From Sphingomonadales bacterium (GTDB lineage Bacteria > Pseudomonadota > Alphaproteobacteria > Sphingomonadales > Sphingomonadaceae), in contig JAGWPW010000045.1 in NCBI GenBank assembly GCA_028870315.1, positions 1 to 64,000 of the forward strand: a stretch of 64,000 nt of DNA, in the 5' to 3' direction. How positions within the stretch are numbered: the first letter of the stretch is position 1; each line of letters starts with the position of its first letter. The notes under the pieces were generated by a model. The model saw only the letters and a program-made list of their open reading frames with translations, was not told where the DNA came from and ran no database searches. Of the stretch, positions 20,969-31,333 are shown piece by piece. The position numbers were made by a program, and so were the translations under genes.

Positions 20969-21841
20969 TCAGTTCGGCCCCAGCCTTGCGCCGGGTGCCT
21001 GCCGCTGGCGGAACTGGCGCGGGCTTACGCCGACCGCGCGGCGAAAGGCGAAGGTGAAGCTCGACGGCGAGGCGAAGCCCATGGCGAAGGCGACCCCCTT
21101 CACGCTGTCGCCGCCTGCCAGCAGCCGTTTTGCCGCCTCGATCCGCCGCGTTTCCACATAATCGCCGATCGAGCAGCCGCGGCTGGCGCGAAAACCGCGG
21201 GTCAATTGCCGCACCGAAAGGTTGCAGCGCGCGGCAAGCTCGCCGAGCGATGGCGCGGCGCCATCCTCGGCAAGGCGCTCGTCGATCAGCCGCAGCCGCC
21301 ACGAGGCGATGCCGCCGGTCGCCGGGCGCTCGTGAACCTCGCGGCAATGGCGGGCGATCTCGATAGCCAGCTCCTCGCCGAGCAGCGCCAGCATCCGCTC
21401 GGCGCCGATTCCGGGGTAGCGCACTTCGCCGGTCAGCCGGAACAGCAGCGCGCGGATGCGTGCGCTGGTGATGTCGAGGCTCGCGGCGAGCTGGCGGTCG
21501 TCCCATTGCGGCGCGCCGAAGGTATCTAGCATCTCCGGATCGATCTGGCAGGTCAGCGAGGTCTGCTGTCCGCGCTCGCCGCGGCAGCGCAGCACCTCGC
21601 CGGGCGGGACCATGAAGATGTCGCCCAGCCGCTCGAAGCGGTGCCGGCCCCAGCGCGCCTCATAGCCCGCACGCGCGTGCAGCGGGCGCGGGGTGAGGCA
21701 CATGTTGATCTGGTAGCGGGCGTCGGTGGCGATCAGCGAGTCGGTCGGGCGCGGGATGTCGAAGCGCACGATCTGTGCGGCGAAGGCGCGGCCGGCGAGC
21801 TCGGCTTCGATGACCATGCTGGGTTGCGGATCGTCTGCCAT
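20969..21841 (-). CDS. AraC family transcriptional regulator
   Basis: C-terminal double HTH LGELAARCNLSVRQLTRGFRASRGCSIGDYVETRRIEAAKRLLAGG...GFASPSSFTFAFRRAVGVSPRQFR. Confidence 0.92.
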   Translation of the reverse strand: MADDPQPSMVIEAELAGRAFAAQIVRFDIPRPTDSLIATDARYQINMCLTPRPLHARAGYEARWGRHRFERLGDIFMVPPGEVLRCRGERGQQTSLTCQIDPEMLDTFGAPQWDDRQLAASLDITSARIRALLFRLTGEVRYPGIGAERMLALLGEELAIEIARHCREVHERPATGGIASWRLRLIDERLAEDGAAPSLGELAARCNLSVRQLTRGFRASRGCSIGDYVETRRIEAAKRLLAGGDSVKGVAFAMGFASPSSFTFAFRRAVGVSPRQFRQRQAPGARLGPN

Positions 21842-22008
21842 CGCCCATGTCGCTATCGCCACGGCGCGCGGCCATGGACCCGGTTTATGTCCCGAACGCG
21901 ATAATCCGGCCCGATCCCGATGACAAGCCGGCTTGCGAGCATGGCGCTGGCGGCGGACATCGGGCGCCAACCAGCCGGCGCGATTGCCGGGCGATAGCGG
22001 GGGATGCG

Positions 22009-22794
22009 ATGGGCCTGTTCGACTGTAGCGGCAAGGTGACGATGGTGACCGGCGGCAATGGCGGCATCGGCTTCGGCTTTGCCATGGGCGTGGCGAAGAT
22101 GGGTGGCGATATCGCGATCTGGGCGCGCAACGCCGAAAAAAGCGCGGCGGCGAAGGCGAAGCTGCTCGATGCGGGCGCGAAGCGGGTCGAGGCCTATGCG
22201 GTCGATGTCGGCTCGCAGGATGCGATCCTTGCCGGATATGACAGGCTGATCGCCGATTTCGGCCGGATCGATTGCGTTTTCGCCAATTCGGGCGCCTCGC
22301 CGCGGTATGATTCGGTGTTCGACATGCCGGACGAGCACTGGTTCGAATTCCAGAAGGTTGCGCTTCACGGCGCCTTCTTCACGCTGCGCGAGGGCGCAAG
22401 GCACATGAAGGCGCGCGCCGAGGCGGGCGAGCGCGGCGGCAGCCTTGTCGCCTGTGGCAGCCTGTCCCTGTTCCAGGGGCTTGCCGGCAAGATGGAATAT
22501 GCCGCCTCGAAATGCGCGGTCGCGGCGGTGATCCGCTGCCTTGCGGCGGAACTGGGCCAATATGGCATCCGCGCCAATGTCGTCGCGCCCGGGCTCATCA
22601 TCACCCCGATGATGGGCGACAATCCGGCGGTCGAAAAGCATCTCGAAGGCGCCTATGCTCCGCAGACCCCGCTCAGGCGGCTCGGCTATCCGGAGGATTT
22701 CGAGGGTATCGGCGCCTATCTGTGCTCGGATGCCTCGTCCTTCATGACCGGCGAGACGATCATCATCGACGGCGGCTACATGATCCGCCCGTAA
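22009..22794 (+). CDS. SDR family oxidoreductase
   Basis: VTMVTGGNGGIGFGFAMGVAKMGG, YAASKCAVAAVIRCLAAEL, IIIDGGYMIRP. Confidence 0.9.
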   Translation: MGLFDCSGKVTMVTGGNGGIGFGFAMGVAKMGGDIAIWARNAEKSAAAKAKLLDAGAKRVEAYAVDVGSQDAILAGYDRLIADFGRIDCVFANSGASPRYDSVFDMPDEHWFEFQKVALHGAFFTLREGARHMKARAEAGERGGSLVACGSLSLFQGLAGKMEYAASKCAVAAVIRCLAAELGQYGIRANVVAPGLIITPMMGDNPAVEKHLEGAYAPQTPLRRLGYPEDFEGIGAYLCSDASSFMTGETIIIDGGYMIRP

Positions 22795-22808
22795 CCAGGA
22801 GAACAACG

Positions 22809-23822
22809 ATGCGCCTGCTCAACATCCACGGCGTCGGCGACGTGCGGCTCGATGATTACACGCGGCCCAGGGCGGGGCCGAAGGATGTCGTGGTCCGGAT
22901 GAAGGCGGTCGGTATCTGCGGCAGCGACCTTTCCTACATCAAGATCGGCGGCATCACCCAAAGCGGCCCGACCGCGCTGGGGCATGAAGGCGCGGGCGAA
23001 CTGATGGAAGTCGGCGCCGAAGTCGCGGGGCTGCATGTCGGCCAGCCGGTGATCGTCAATCCGATGATGACGCCAAGCAATGTCGGCAGCGGCGGGCCGG
23101 AGGGTGCTTTCACCGAGGAACTGCTGGTGCGCGAGGCGCGGCTGGGCGATTCGATCCTGCCGATCCCCGAAGGGATTTCCTATGAGATCGCCGCGCTGTG
23201 CGAGCCGCTGGCGGTCGCGATGCACGGGGTCAACCGTGCCGATGTGAAGCCGGGCGACAAGGTGGTGGTGTTCGGCTGCGGCCCGATCGGGCTGGGCATG
23301 GTGATCTGGCTGGCCGATCGTGGCATCACCGATGTCGTCGCGCTCGATCTCGCGCCCGAGCGGCGGGCGCGGGCGCTGGCGCTGGGTGCGCGCGCGGCCT
23401 TCGACCCGACGCAGGAGAACCTCCTCGACAAGCTTGGCGAACTCCATGGGCGCGAGACCTGCTATTACCGTCCGGCGGTCGGCACCGATGCCTTCATCGA
23501 CGCCGCCGGCGCGCCTTCGATCCTTTCGGACGTCATCGCGGTTGCCAAATTCCATGCAAGGCTGGTCATCACCGCCGCCTATATGAAGCCGATCGAATTT
23601 CCGGTCGGGCGGATGCTGACCAGCGAGATGACGATCACCACCGCGGTCGGCTATCCCACCGAAATGCCCGAGGTGATCGCGGCGATGCCGCGGCTGAAGG
23701 GCAAGCTCGAAACGCTGATCAGCCACCGCGTCGCCTTCGATGACGTCATCGAGGGGCTGAAGCTTGCGGCAACGCCGCAATCGGCGAAGGTCATGGTGCA
23801 TATCGAGGGCGTGGGCGCATGA
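22809..23822 (+). CDS. Zinc-dependent alcohol dehydrogenase (MDR family)
   Basis: GICGSDLSYIKIGG, GHEGAGELMEVG, VVVFGCGPIGLGMVIWL. Confidence 0.88.
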   Translation: MRLLNIHGVGDVRLDDYTRPRAGPKDVVVRMKAVGICGSDLSYIKIGGITQSGPTALGHEGAGELMEVGAEVAGLHVGQPVIVNPMMTPSNVGSGGPEGAFTEELLVREARLGDSILPIPEGISYEIAALCEPLAVAMHGVNRADVKPGDKVVVFGCGPIGLGMVIWLADRGITDVVALDLAPERRARALALGARAAFDPTQENLLDKLGELHGRETCYYRPAVGTDAFIDAAGAPSILSDVIAVAKFHARLVITAAYMKPIEFPVGRMLTSEMTITTAVGYPTEMPEVIAAMPRLKGKLETLISHRVAFDDVIEGLKLAATPQSAKVMVHIEGVGA

Positions 23823-25093
23823 GCGGCGAGCAGCCCGCGCTCGCCACGCTGGTCCGCGCCGGCGATGGCCAGGCCGGGGCCGAGGCGATTGCCAGTGGGC
23901 CTGGCACCCCCTTCGTCTTCATGGCGAAGGACATCTCCAACGCCTATCTGGTGACGACCGGGGCCGGCGACCTCATGGTCAACACCGGCTTCATGGACAA
24001 TGCCGAACGCAATGTCGCGCTGCTGAAGCCGCATCGCACCGGCGCGCTCGCCTTTATCATCCTCACCCAGAGCCATGCCGATCATTACGGCGGCGTGCCC
24101 GAATTTCGCGAGCCCGAAACGCAGGTGATCGGCGGCCCCGGTTTCAACGAGGCGCGCGACGACATGATCGGGCTTCAGCCCTATTTCGGCCCGCGCAGCG
24201 GCAAGCTCTGGGGAAGCACGCTCCAGCGCGGCGCCGCGCCGAAGCCTTCGCCGCATGTCGTGCCCGACATCCTCGTCGATCGCCGGCTGACGATCGAACT
24301 TGGCGAGCGGCGCTTCGTGCTGATCCACACCCCCGAGGGCGAGACGGTGGACAGCCTCACCGTGTGGATGCCCGAGGAGAAGATCGCCTTCACCGGCAAT
24401 CTCTTCGGCCCCGTGTTCGCCTCGATGCCGTTCCTGTGCACGCTGCGCGGCGACAAGCCGCGCTCGGTGCGCGCCTATCTCAGGTCGCTGGCGAGCGTGC
24501 GCGATCTCGGCGCCGAAATCCTCATCACCGGCCATGGTGAGCCGATCCGCGGCGCGGCTCGGATTCGCGGCGATCTCGACCGGATGCACGCCGCGGTCAG
24601 CTTTGTGCGCGATTACACGCTTGCCGGCATGAACGCGGGGCACGACGTCCACCAGCTGATGCGCGAATTCGCCTTTCCGGAAGGGCTTTCGATCGGCGAG
24701 TTCCATGGCAAGGCAAGCTGGGCGGTGCGCACGATCTGGGAGGAATATTCAGGCTGGCTGCATTACGAGGATGGCACCACCGCGCTCTACGGTGTGCCGC
24801 GGCGCAGCATCGATGCCGATCTCGCCGAGCTTGCGGGCGGTGCGGGGCGGATCGCTGCGCGCGCGCGGGCGCGGCTCGCTGCCGGCGCGCCGCTCGAAGC
24901 GCTGCATCTGGTCGATGTCGCGCTCGGTGCCGAGCCGGACGCGATCGAGGCCTGGAAGGTGCGGCGCGATGCCAGCGAGGCGCTGCTCGCGGCGAGCGGC
25001 GGGAGCAACCTCAGCGAGACGATGTGGCTGCGTTCCGAGATCGCCGCCTGCGAGACGCGGTTGTCCGAACTCGCTCCCGCGCTCGCCGGGTGA
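23819..25093 (+). CDS. MBL-fold hydrolase, alkylsulfatase-like with C-terminal dimerisation-like region
   Basis: LTQSHADHYGGV (variant HxHxDH), TPEGETVDSLTVWMPEEKIAFTGNLFGPVF, ITGHGEPI, EYSGWLHYEDGT. Confidence 0.78.
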   Translation: MSGEQPALATLVRAGDGQAGAEAIASGPGTPFVFMAKDISNAYLVTTGAGDLMVNTGFMDNAERNVALLKPHRTGALAFIILTQSHADHYGGVPEFREPETQVIGGPGFNEARDDMIGLQPYFGPRSGKLWGSTLQRGAAPKPSPHVVPDILVDRRLTIELGERRFVLIHTPEGETVDSLTVWMPEEKIAFTGNLFGPVFASMPFLCTLRGDKPRSVRAYLRSLASVRDLGAEILITGHGEPIRGAARIRGDLDRMHAAVSFVRDYTLAGMNAGHDVHQLMREFAFPEGLSIGEFHGKASWAVRTIWEEYSGWLHYEDGTTALYGVPRRSIDADLAELAGGAGRIAARARARLAAGAPLEALHLVDVALGAEPDAIEAWKVRRDASEALLAASGGSNLSETMWLRSEIAACETRLSELAPALAG

Positions 25094-25179
25094 AAGATAA
25101 GCGCTTACTATCTTAAAGAAGGTCTTGGTTGTCCGCCCGATACCGTGGTGGCAGGGCGGTGGCCAGGGAAAAGGATATC

Positions 25180-26085
25180 ATGGCAAATACGCTCACTCAT
25201 CTTGAACGGCTGGAAGCCGAATCGATCCACATCATCCGCGAGGTTGTGGCCGAGGCGGAAAAGCCGGTGATGCTCTATTCGGTGGGCAAGGATTCGGCGG
25301 TGATGCTGCATCTGGCGAGGAAGGCGTTTTATCCCTCGCCGCCGCCGTTCCCGCTGCTTCACGTCGATACGACGTGGAAGTTCAAGGCGATGTACGAGCT
25401 TCGCGACCGCATGGCGAAAGAGAGCGGGATGGACCTGCTGGTCTATCAGAACCCCGAGGCGAAGGAGAAGGGGATCAACCCCTTCGACCACGGCGCGCTC
25501 CACACCGACATGTGGAAGACCGAAGGGCTGAAGCAGGCGCTCGACAAATACGGCTTCGATGCGGCGTTCGGCGGCGCGCGGCGCGACGAGGAGAAGAGCC
25601 GGGCGAAGGAGCGCATCTTTTCGTTCCGCACCGCCAGCCACGGCTGGGACCCCAAGAACCAGCGCCCCGAGCTGTGGAACCTCTACAACGCGCGCAAGGC
25701 CAAGGGCGAATCGATCCGCGTCTTCCCGATCTCGAACTGGACCGAGCTCGACGTGTGGCAATATATCCAGTTGAACGCCATCCCGATCGTGCCGCTCTAT
25801 TTCGCGGCGAAGCGCCCGACGGTGGAGCGCGACGGCATGCTGCTGATGGTCGATGACGACCGCTTCCCGTTGAAGCCGGGCGAGGTGCCGGTGGAACGCT
25901 CGATCCGCTTCCGCACGCTGGGCTGCTATCCCCTGACCGGCGCGGTCGAGAGCGAGGCGAAGACCCTGCCCGAGGTGATCCAGGAGACGCTGCTCACCAC
26001 CACCAGCGAACGCCAGGGCCGCGCCATCGACAAGGACGCGGGCGGCGCCGGCATGGAAGTGAAGAAGCAGCAGGGATATTTCTGA
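25180..26085 (+). CDS. cysD: Sulfate adenylyltransferase subunit 2
   Basis: [37 protein letters not shown]. Confidence 0.97.
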   Translation: MANTLTHLERLEAESIHIIREVVAEAEKPVMLYSVGKDSAVMLHLARKAFYPSPPPFPLLHVDTTWKFKAMYELRDRMAKESGMDLLVYQNPEAKEKGINPFDHGALHTDMWKTEGLKQALDKYGFDAAFGGARRDEEKSRAKERIFSFRTASHGWDPKNQRPELWNLYNARKAKGESIRVFPISNWTELDVWQYIQLNAIPIVPLYFAAKRPTVERDGMLLMVDDDRFPLKPGEVPVERSIRFRTLGCYPLTGAVESEAKTLPEVIQETLLTTTSERQGRAIDKDAGGAGMEVKKQQGYF

Positions 26086-28037
26086 TGACCGATACCGAGA
26101 CATCGTCGCCTGGCCCCGCCGATCCCGTCTATGTCACCGAGGCGCTGATCGCCGAGGACATCGACGCCTATCTCGACCAGCACCAGCACAAGACGATGCT
26201 GCGCTTCATCACCTGCGGCAGTGTCGATGATGGCAAATCGACGCTGATCGGGCGGATGCTCTACGATTCGAAGATGATCTTCGAGGACCAGCTCGACGCG
26301 CTGACCGCGGATTCGAAGAAGGTCGGCACGCAGGGTCAGGAGATCGATTTCGCGCTGCTCGTCGACGGCCTCGCCGCCGAGCGCGAGCAGGGCATCACCA
26401 TCGACGTCGCCTATCGCTTCTTCAACACCGAGAAGCGCAAGTTCATCGTCGCCGATTGCCCGGGTCACGAGCAGTACACGCGCAACATGGTCACCGGCGC
26501 CTCGACCGCCGACCTCGCGGTGATCCTCATCGATGCAAGGAAGGGCGTCCTCGTCCAGACCCGGCGGCACAGCTATCTGTGCCACCTCATCGGCGTTACG
26601 AACCTCGTCCTTGCGGTCAACAAGATGGACCTCGTCGATTACAGCCAGGAGGTGTTCGACCAGATCGTCGCCGATTACACCGCGTTCGCGAAATCGATCG
26701 GCATCGAGAGCTTCACCGCCATGCCGATCTCGGGCTTCAAGGGCGACAATGTCACCAGCCTTTCGGCGAACACGCCGTGGTACAAAGGGGCCGATTACGC
26801 CGGGGTCTCGCTGATCGAGCATCTCGAAAGCGTCGAGGTCAATTCGGCGCGCGATGCGGCAAAGCCCTTCCGCCTGCCGGTGCAGTGGGTGAATCGTCCC
26901 AATCTCGACTTCCGCGGGTTTTCGGGTCTCATTGCCACTGGCAGCGTCAAGCCGGGCGATCCGGTGCGGGTGCTGCCCTCGGGCAAGACCAGCACCGTCA
27001 CGCGCATCGTCACGCTCGATGGCGACCTCGACGAAGCCGTTGCCGGCCAGTCGGTCACGGTGTGCTTTGCCGATGAGATCGACTGCTCGCGCGGCTCGGT
27101 CATCGCCACCGCCGACAATCCGCCGCAGACCGCCGACCAGTTCGAGGCGACGATCGTGTGGATGGACGATGCGCCGCTGCATGTCGGCCGCGCCTATTGG
27201 CTGAAGCTCGGCACGCAGATGGTCTCGGCGAGCGTCCAGCAGCCAAAATATGCAGTCAACGTCAACACGATGGAGCATGTTGCGGTCAAGACGCTGGAAC
27301 TGAACGCGATCGGCGTCGCGCAACTCGCAACCGACAAGCCCGTAACCTTCGAGCCTTATGCCGAGAACCGCAGCCTTGGCGGCTTCATCCTCATCGACAA
27401 GATGACCAACAGCACCGTCGGTGCCGGCATGCTGCATTTCTCGCTGCGCCGCAGCCAGAACGTCCATTGGCAGGCGACCGACATCACCCGCGCCGATCAC
27501 GCCAGCCTCAAGAACCAGACGCCACGCGTGCTGTGGTTCACCGGGCTTTCGGGCTCGGGCAAATCGACCATCGCCAATGCGGTCGAAAAGCGGCTCAACC
27601 TGATGAACCGGCACACCTTCCTGCTCGATGGTGACAATGTCCGCCATGGGCTCAACAAGGACCTGGGCTTCACCGAGGCCGACCGCATCGAGAACATCCG
27701 CCGCGTCGGCGAGGTCGCCAAGCTGATGACCGATGCCGGGCTCATCGTGCTCACCGCCTTCATCTCGCCGTTCAAGGCCGATCGCGAGCTGGTGCGGGCG
27801 ATGCTGCCACAAGGCGAGTTCGTCGAGATTTTCGTCGATACCCCGCTCGAGGTGGCCGAGGCGCGCGACGTCAAGGGGCTTTACAAGAAGGCGCGCAGCG
27901 GTGCGCTCAAGAACTTCACCGGCATCGACAGCCCGTATGAGCAGCCAACAGACCCCGAAATCCGGGTGAACACGGTCGAGATGACCGCCGACGAAGCCGC
28001 CGAATACATCATCCGCAAGCTGATGCCGCTGAAATGA
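26085..28037 (+). CDS. cysNC: Bifunctional sulfate adenylyltransferase subunit 1 / adenylylsulfate kinase
   Basis: [15 protein letters not shown] GTPase domain; C-terminal [23 protein letters not shown] kinase domain. Confidence 0.97.
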   Translation: MTDTETSSPGPADPVYVTEALIAEDIDAYLDQHQHKTMLRFITCGSVDDGKSTLIGRMLYDSKMIFEDQLDALTADSKKVGTQGQEIDFALLVDGLAAEREQGITIDVAYRFFNTEKRKFIVADCPGHEQYTRNMVTGASTADLAVILIDARKGVLVQTRRHSYLCHLIGVTNLVLAVNKMDLVDYSQEVFDQIVADYTAFAKSIGIESFTAMPISGFKGDNVTSLSANTPWYKGADYAGVSLIEHLESVEVNSARDAAKPFRLPVQWVNRPNLDFRGFSGLIATGSVKPGDPVRVLPSGKTSTVTRIVTLDGDLDEAVAGQSVTVCFADEIDCSRGSVIATADNPPQTADQFEATIVWMDDAPLHVGRAYWLKLGTQMVSASVQQPKYAVNVNTMEHVAVKTLELNAIGVAQLATDKPVTFEPYAENRSLGGFILIDKMTNSTVGAGMLHFSLRRSQNVHWQATDITRADHASLKNQTPRVLWFTGLSGSGKSTIANAVEKRLNLMNRHTFLLDGDNVRHGLNKDLGFTEADRIENIRRVGEVAKLMTDAGLIVLTAFISPFKADRELVRAMLPQGEFVEIFVDTPLEVAEARDVKGLYKKARSGALKNFTGIDSPYEQPTDPEIRVNTVEMTADEAAEYIIRKLMPLK

Positions 28038-28777
28038 GCACGGGTCTCACCGACGGCGATCTCGCCGCGCATCTCGCCGACACCGCGGGCAAGCTGCTCA
28101 TCGCGGTGCGCGAAAGCGGCCTTTTGAGTCTCAAGGCGCTGGGCAAGGCGGGCGATGCCACCGCCAATCAGTTCCTCTGCCACGCGCTGCGCGAGCAGCG
28201 GCCCGATGATGGCCTGCTGTCCGAGGAGGAGAAGGACAATCCCGCGCGGCTCGACCGGAGCCGGGTGTGGATCGTCGATCCGGTCGACGGCACGCGCGAA
28301 TATGGCGAAGCACGGACCGATTGGGCCGTCCATGTCGCGCTCGCCACCGATGGCGCGCCGGCGCTCGGCGCGGTGGCGCTGCCGGGGCTTGGTGAAGTTC
28401 TGCGCAGCGACCGCCCCGGCGTGGTGCCGCCGGCGCCCGCGCGCCTGCGCATGGTCGTCAGCCGCACCCGCCCGGCACGCGAGGCAACCGAGGTGGCCGA
28501 GAAGCTCGGCGCCGAACTCGTCCCCATGGGCTCGGCCGGCGCCAAGGCGATGGCGATCATCCGGGGCGAGGCCGATATCTATCTGCACTCTGGCGGCCAA
28601 TACGAGTGGGACAGCTGTGCGCCGGTCGCGGTGGCGCTGGCCCATGGCCTGCATTGCAGCCGCATCGATGGCAGCCCGCTCGTCTACAACCAGGCCGATG
28701 TCTACATGCCAGACCTCCTCATCTGCCGGAAGGAACATGCGGACATGGTGCTCAAAGAGATCGCCGCGCTCGACTGA
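28034..28777 (+). CDS. cysQ: 3'(2'),5'-bisphosphate nucleotidase
   Basis: [58 protein letters not shown]. Confidence 0.93.
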   Translation: MSTGLTDGDLAAHLADTAGKLLIAVRESGLLSLKALGKAGDATANQFLCHALREQRPDDGLLSEEEKDNPARLDRSRVWIVDPVDGTREYGEARTDWAVHVALATDGAPALGAVALPGLGEVLRSDRPGVVPPAPARLRMVVSRTRPAREATEVAEKLGAELVPMGSAGAKAMAIIRGEADIYLHSGGQYEWDSCAPVAVALAHGLHCSRIDGSPLVYNQADVYMPDLLICRKEHADMVLKEIAALD

Positions 28778-28817
28778 CGCCGATTTTCGCGCCATGCTGC
28801 CGGCGGGAGGTTGCGGC

Positions 28818-30458
28818 ATGATCCAGGGGTCGATGCAGCATTGGCCGCTGCTCGTGGGCACGATCCTCGATCATGCCGAGCGCCAGCACGGCACGCAGGA
28901 GGTGGTCAGCCGCAGCGTCGAGGGGCCGATCCACCGCACCACCTATGCCGAAATCGCCCGGCGTGCGCGGCAATGCGCCGCCGCGCTCGCGCGGCTGGGG
29001 GTGCGGCCGGGCGATCGCGTCGCGACGCTCGCCTGGAACACGCATCGCCACGTCGAGGCCTGGTATGGCGCGGCGCATATCGGCGCGATCTACCATACGG
29101 TGAACCCGCGGCTGTTCGAAAGCCAGATCGCCTTCATCGTCAATGACGCGCAGGATCGTGTCATCCTCGCCGATCTCAGCTTCGTGCCGTTGCTCGAACG
29201 GCTGCAAGACAGCTGCCTGCGCGGGCGGACGATCATCCTTCTTACCAGCGCCGGGCATATGCCCGACAGTCCGCTCGACCTGCTGTGTTACGAGGATCTC
29301 ATCGCCGCCGAGGCCGACGATCTGCCGCGACTCATGTTGCCCGAGGACGCGCCCTGCGGCTTGTGCTACACTTCGGGCACCACCGGCGATCCCAAGGGCG
29401 TGCTGTATTCGCACCGCTCGAACGTCCTGCAGGCGCTCATCACCCATGGCCCAGACGTCATGGCGCTGTCGGCGATGAGCGTCGTCCTGCCGATCGTGCC
29501 GATGTTCCACGCCAATGCCTGGTCGCTGGCGTTTTCGGCGCCGATGGTCGGTGCGAAACTGGTGCTGCCCGGCAACCGGCTCGATGCGGAGAGCATCTGC
29601 GACCTGATGCGCAAGGAAGGCGTCACCATGGCATTCGGCGTGCCCTCGGTGTGGATCGATGCCATCCCGCGGCTGCGCGCCGAGGGGCGCGGCACGCTCG
29701 AACGGCTGCTGGTCGGCGGTGCGGCGGTGCCGCGGGCGATGGTCGAGGACTTCGCCGCAATCGGCATCACCATGGCGCAGGGCTGGGGGATGACCGAGAT
29801 GAGCCCGCTCGGCACCACCACTGCGCCGAAACCGGCGATGGCCGGGCTTTCCCCGCGCGAGCAGATCGACCAGCGGCTGAAGGCCGGCGCGCCCTTCTAC
29901 GGGGTCGAGACGCGGATCGTCGGCGCCGATGGCGAGGTTCTGCCGTGCGACGATGTCCACACCGGCGCGCTCCAGGTGCGCGGGCCTTGCGTGGTTGCCG
30001 AATATTGGCGCGGGGCGGGCGGCGTCGTGCTCGACGCCGAGGGCTGGTTCGACACCGGCGACATCGCCGCGATCGACCGCTTCGGCTATGTCCGCATCGC
30101 CGATCGCGCCAAGGATGTGATCAAGTCGGGCGGCGAGTGGATTTCCTCGATCGACCTCGAATGCGCGGCGGCAAGCCATCCGGCGATCCGCGAGGCGGCG
30201 GCAATCGCCATCGCCCATCCGCGCTGGGGTGAACGGCCACTGCTCGTCGCGGTGCGTGCCGCGGGCGCGAGCCTGAGCGAAGCCGAACTCATCGCCTGGC
30301 TCGGTGGGCGCGTCGCCAAATGGTGGCTTCCCGACCGGGTGATCTTCGTTGCCGACCTGCCGCATACCGCGACCGGCAAGCTCGACAAGCGCGCGCTGCG
30401 CCAGCAATATGGCGCTGATTGCCCGCCGACCGCCGAAGATAATAGGCAACATTGCTGA
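28818..30458 (+). CDS. Acyl-CoA ligase (AMP-binding)
   Basis: CYTSGTTGDPKGVLYSHRS, GWGMTEMSPLGT, DRAKDVIKSGGEWISS; RBS GGGAGG before ATG 28818. Confidence 0.92.
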   Translation: MIQGSMQHWPLLVGTILDHAERQHGTQEVVSRSVEGPIHRTTYAEIARRARQCAAALARLGVRPGDRVATLAWNTHRHVEAWYGAAHIGAIYHTVNPRLFESQIAFIVNDAQDRVILADLSFVPLLERLQDSCLRGRTIILLTSAGHMPDSPLDLLCYEDLIAAEADDLPRLMLPEDAPCGLCYTSGTTGDPKGVLYSHRSNVLQALITHGPDVMALSAMSVVLPIVPMFHANAWSLAFSAPMVGAKLVLPGNRLDAESICDLMRKEGVTMAFGVPSVWIDAIPRLRAEGRGTLERLLVGGAAVPRAMVEDFAAIGITMAQGWGMTEMSPLGTTTAPKPAMAGLSPREQIDQRLKAGAPFYGVETRIVGADGEVLPCDDVHTGALQVRGPCVVAEYWRGAGGVVLDAEGWFDTGDIAAIDRFGYVRIADRAKDVIKSGGEWISSIDLECAAASHPAIREAAAIAIAHPRWGERPLLVAVRAAGASLSEAELIAWLGGRVAKWWLPDRVIFVADLPHTATGKLDKRALRQQYGADCPPTAEDNRQHC

Positions 30459-30535
30459 TTATTATTTGCGTGCATGCCGCGTCGGGCTATGCTCGGTGCC
30501 GGCCGGAGACTTTGGCCGGCAAGCGGGGCAGCGAC

Positions 30536-31207
30536 ATGGCAACATCGACAAGGCGTCGCCCGCGCGATCCGGTGGCAACGCGCGAGGTCATTCTCGAAGC
30601 GGCGGGGCACCTGCTGGCGAAGGATGGACCCGAAGGGATCAGCCTGTCCGAGGTCGCGCATCTCGCCGGGGTCAACCGCGGGACCGCCTACCAGCATTTC
30701 GAAACGCGCGAGAATTTGATCCAGGCGACCGTCCAATGGGTTTCGGACCGGCTGTTCCGCGCCGCTTTTGGCGATCCCGAGACGATCGGCGAGCGCCGCG
30801 TCGAAGAGGTGGACACGCAGGACCTCACCGATCGCGTCGCGCGCTATGCCATGGACAATCCGGAACTGTGCCGGGTGTGGCTGATGCAGCTTCTCGCTTC
30901 GCCCGATCCGTCGGCCGACATGTTCTGGCGCGAATATCAGGGCTCGCTCGAAAGATTTGCCCGCACCGACATGGCGGTGGCGGGGGTCGATTCGCAGGCG
31001 CTCGCGGTGCTGACCCTGTCGGGGCTGTTCCTGTGGCCGGTGTGGGCGCGCGCGCGCGGCGGCGATGCGGCGGCGCGCGCGGCCGAGGCGCGGCGGATCG
31101 CCGATGAATGCCTGCGGCTTTCGATGTATGGCTCGATGCGGGCGGAATGCTTTCCCGCAGTCGCGGCCCGGCTGCGCGCCGCGGGCAAGGTGCCCGGGGG
31201 CCGGTAG
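30536..31207 (+). CDS. TetR family transcriptional regulator
   Basis: ILEAAGHLLAKDGPEGISLSEVAHLAGVNRGTAYQHFETRENLI. Confidence 0.92.
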   Translation: MATSTRRRPRDPVATREVILEAAGHLLAKDGPEGISLSEVAHLAGVNRGTAYQHFETRENLIQATVQWVSDRLFRAAFGDPETIGERRVEEVDTQDLTDRVARYAMDNPELCRVWLMQLLASPDPSADMFWREYQGSLERFARTDMAVAGVDSQALAVLTLSGLFLWPVWARARGGDAAARAAEARRIADECLRLSMYGSMRAECFPAVAARLRAAGKVPGGR

Positions 31208-31333
31208 CCCGGGCCGTCCGCATCGCGGGCGCGATGGCGGGCGGTGCGCGCGCGGCAAAGTGCCTTTTGACTTGCCCGCGGGCGGCGCCTGCCGCTTGTC
31301 GATCGGGTGCCACACCGCAAGGAGCCTCAGCGC

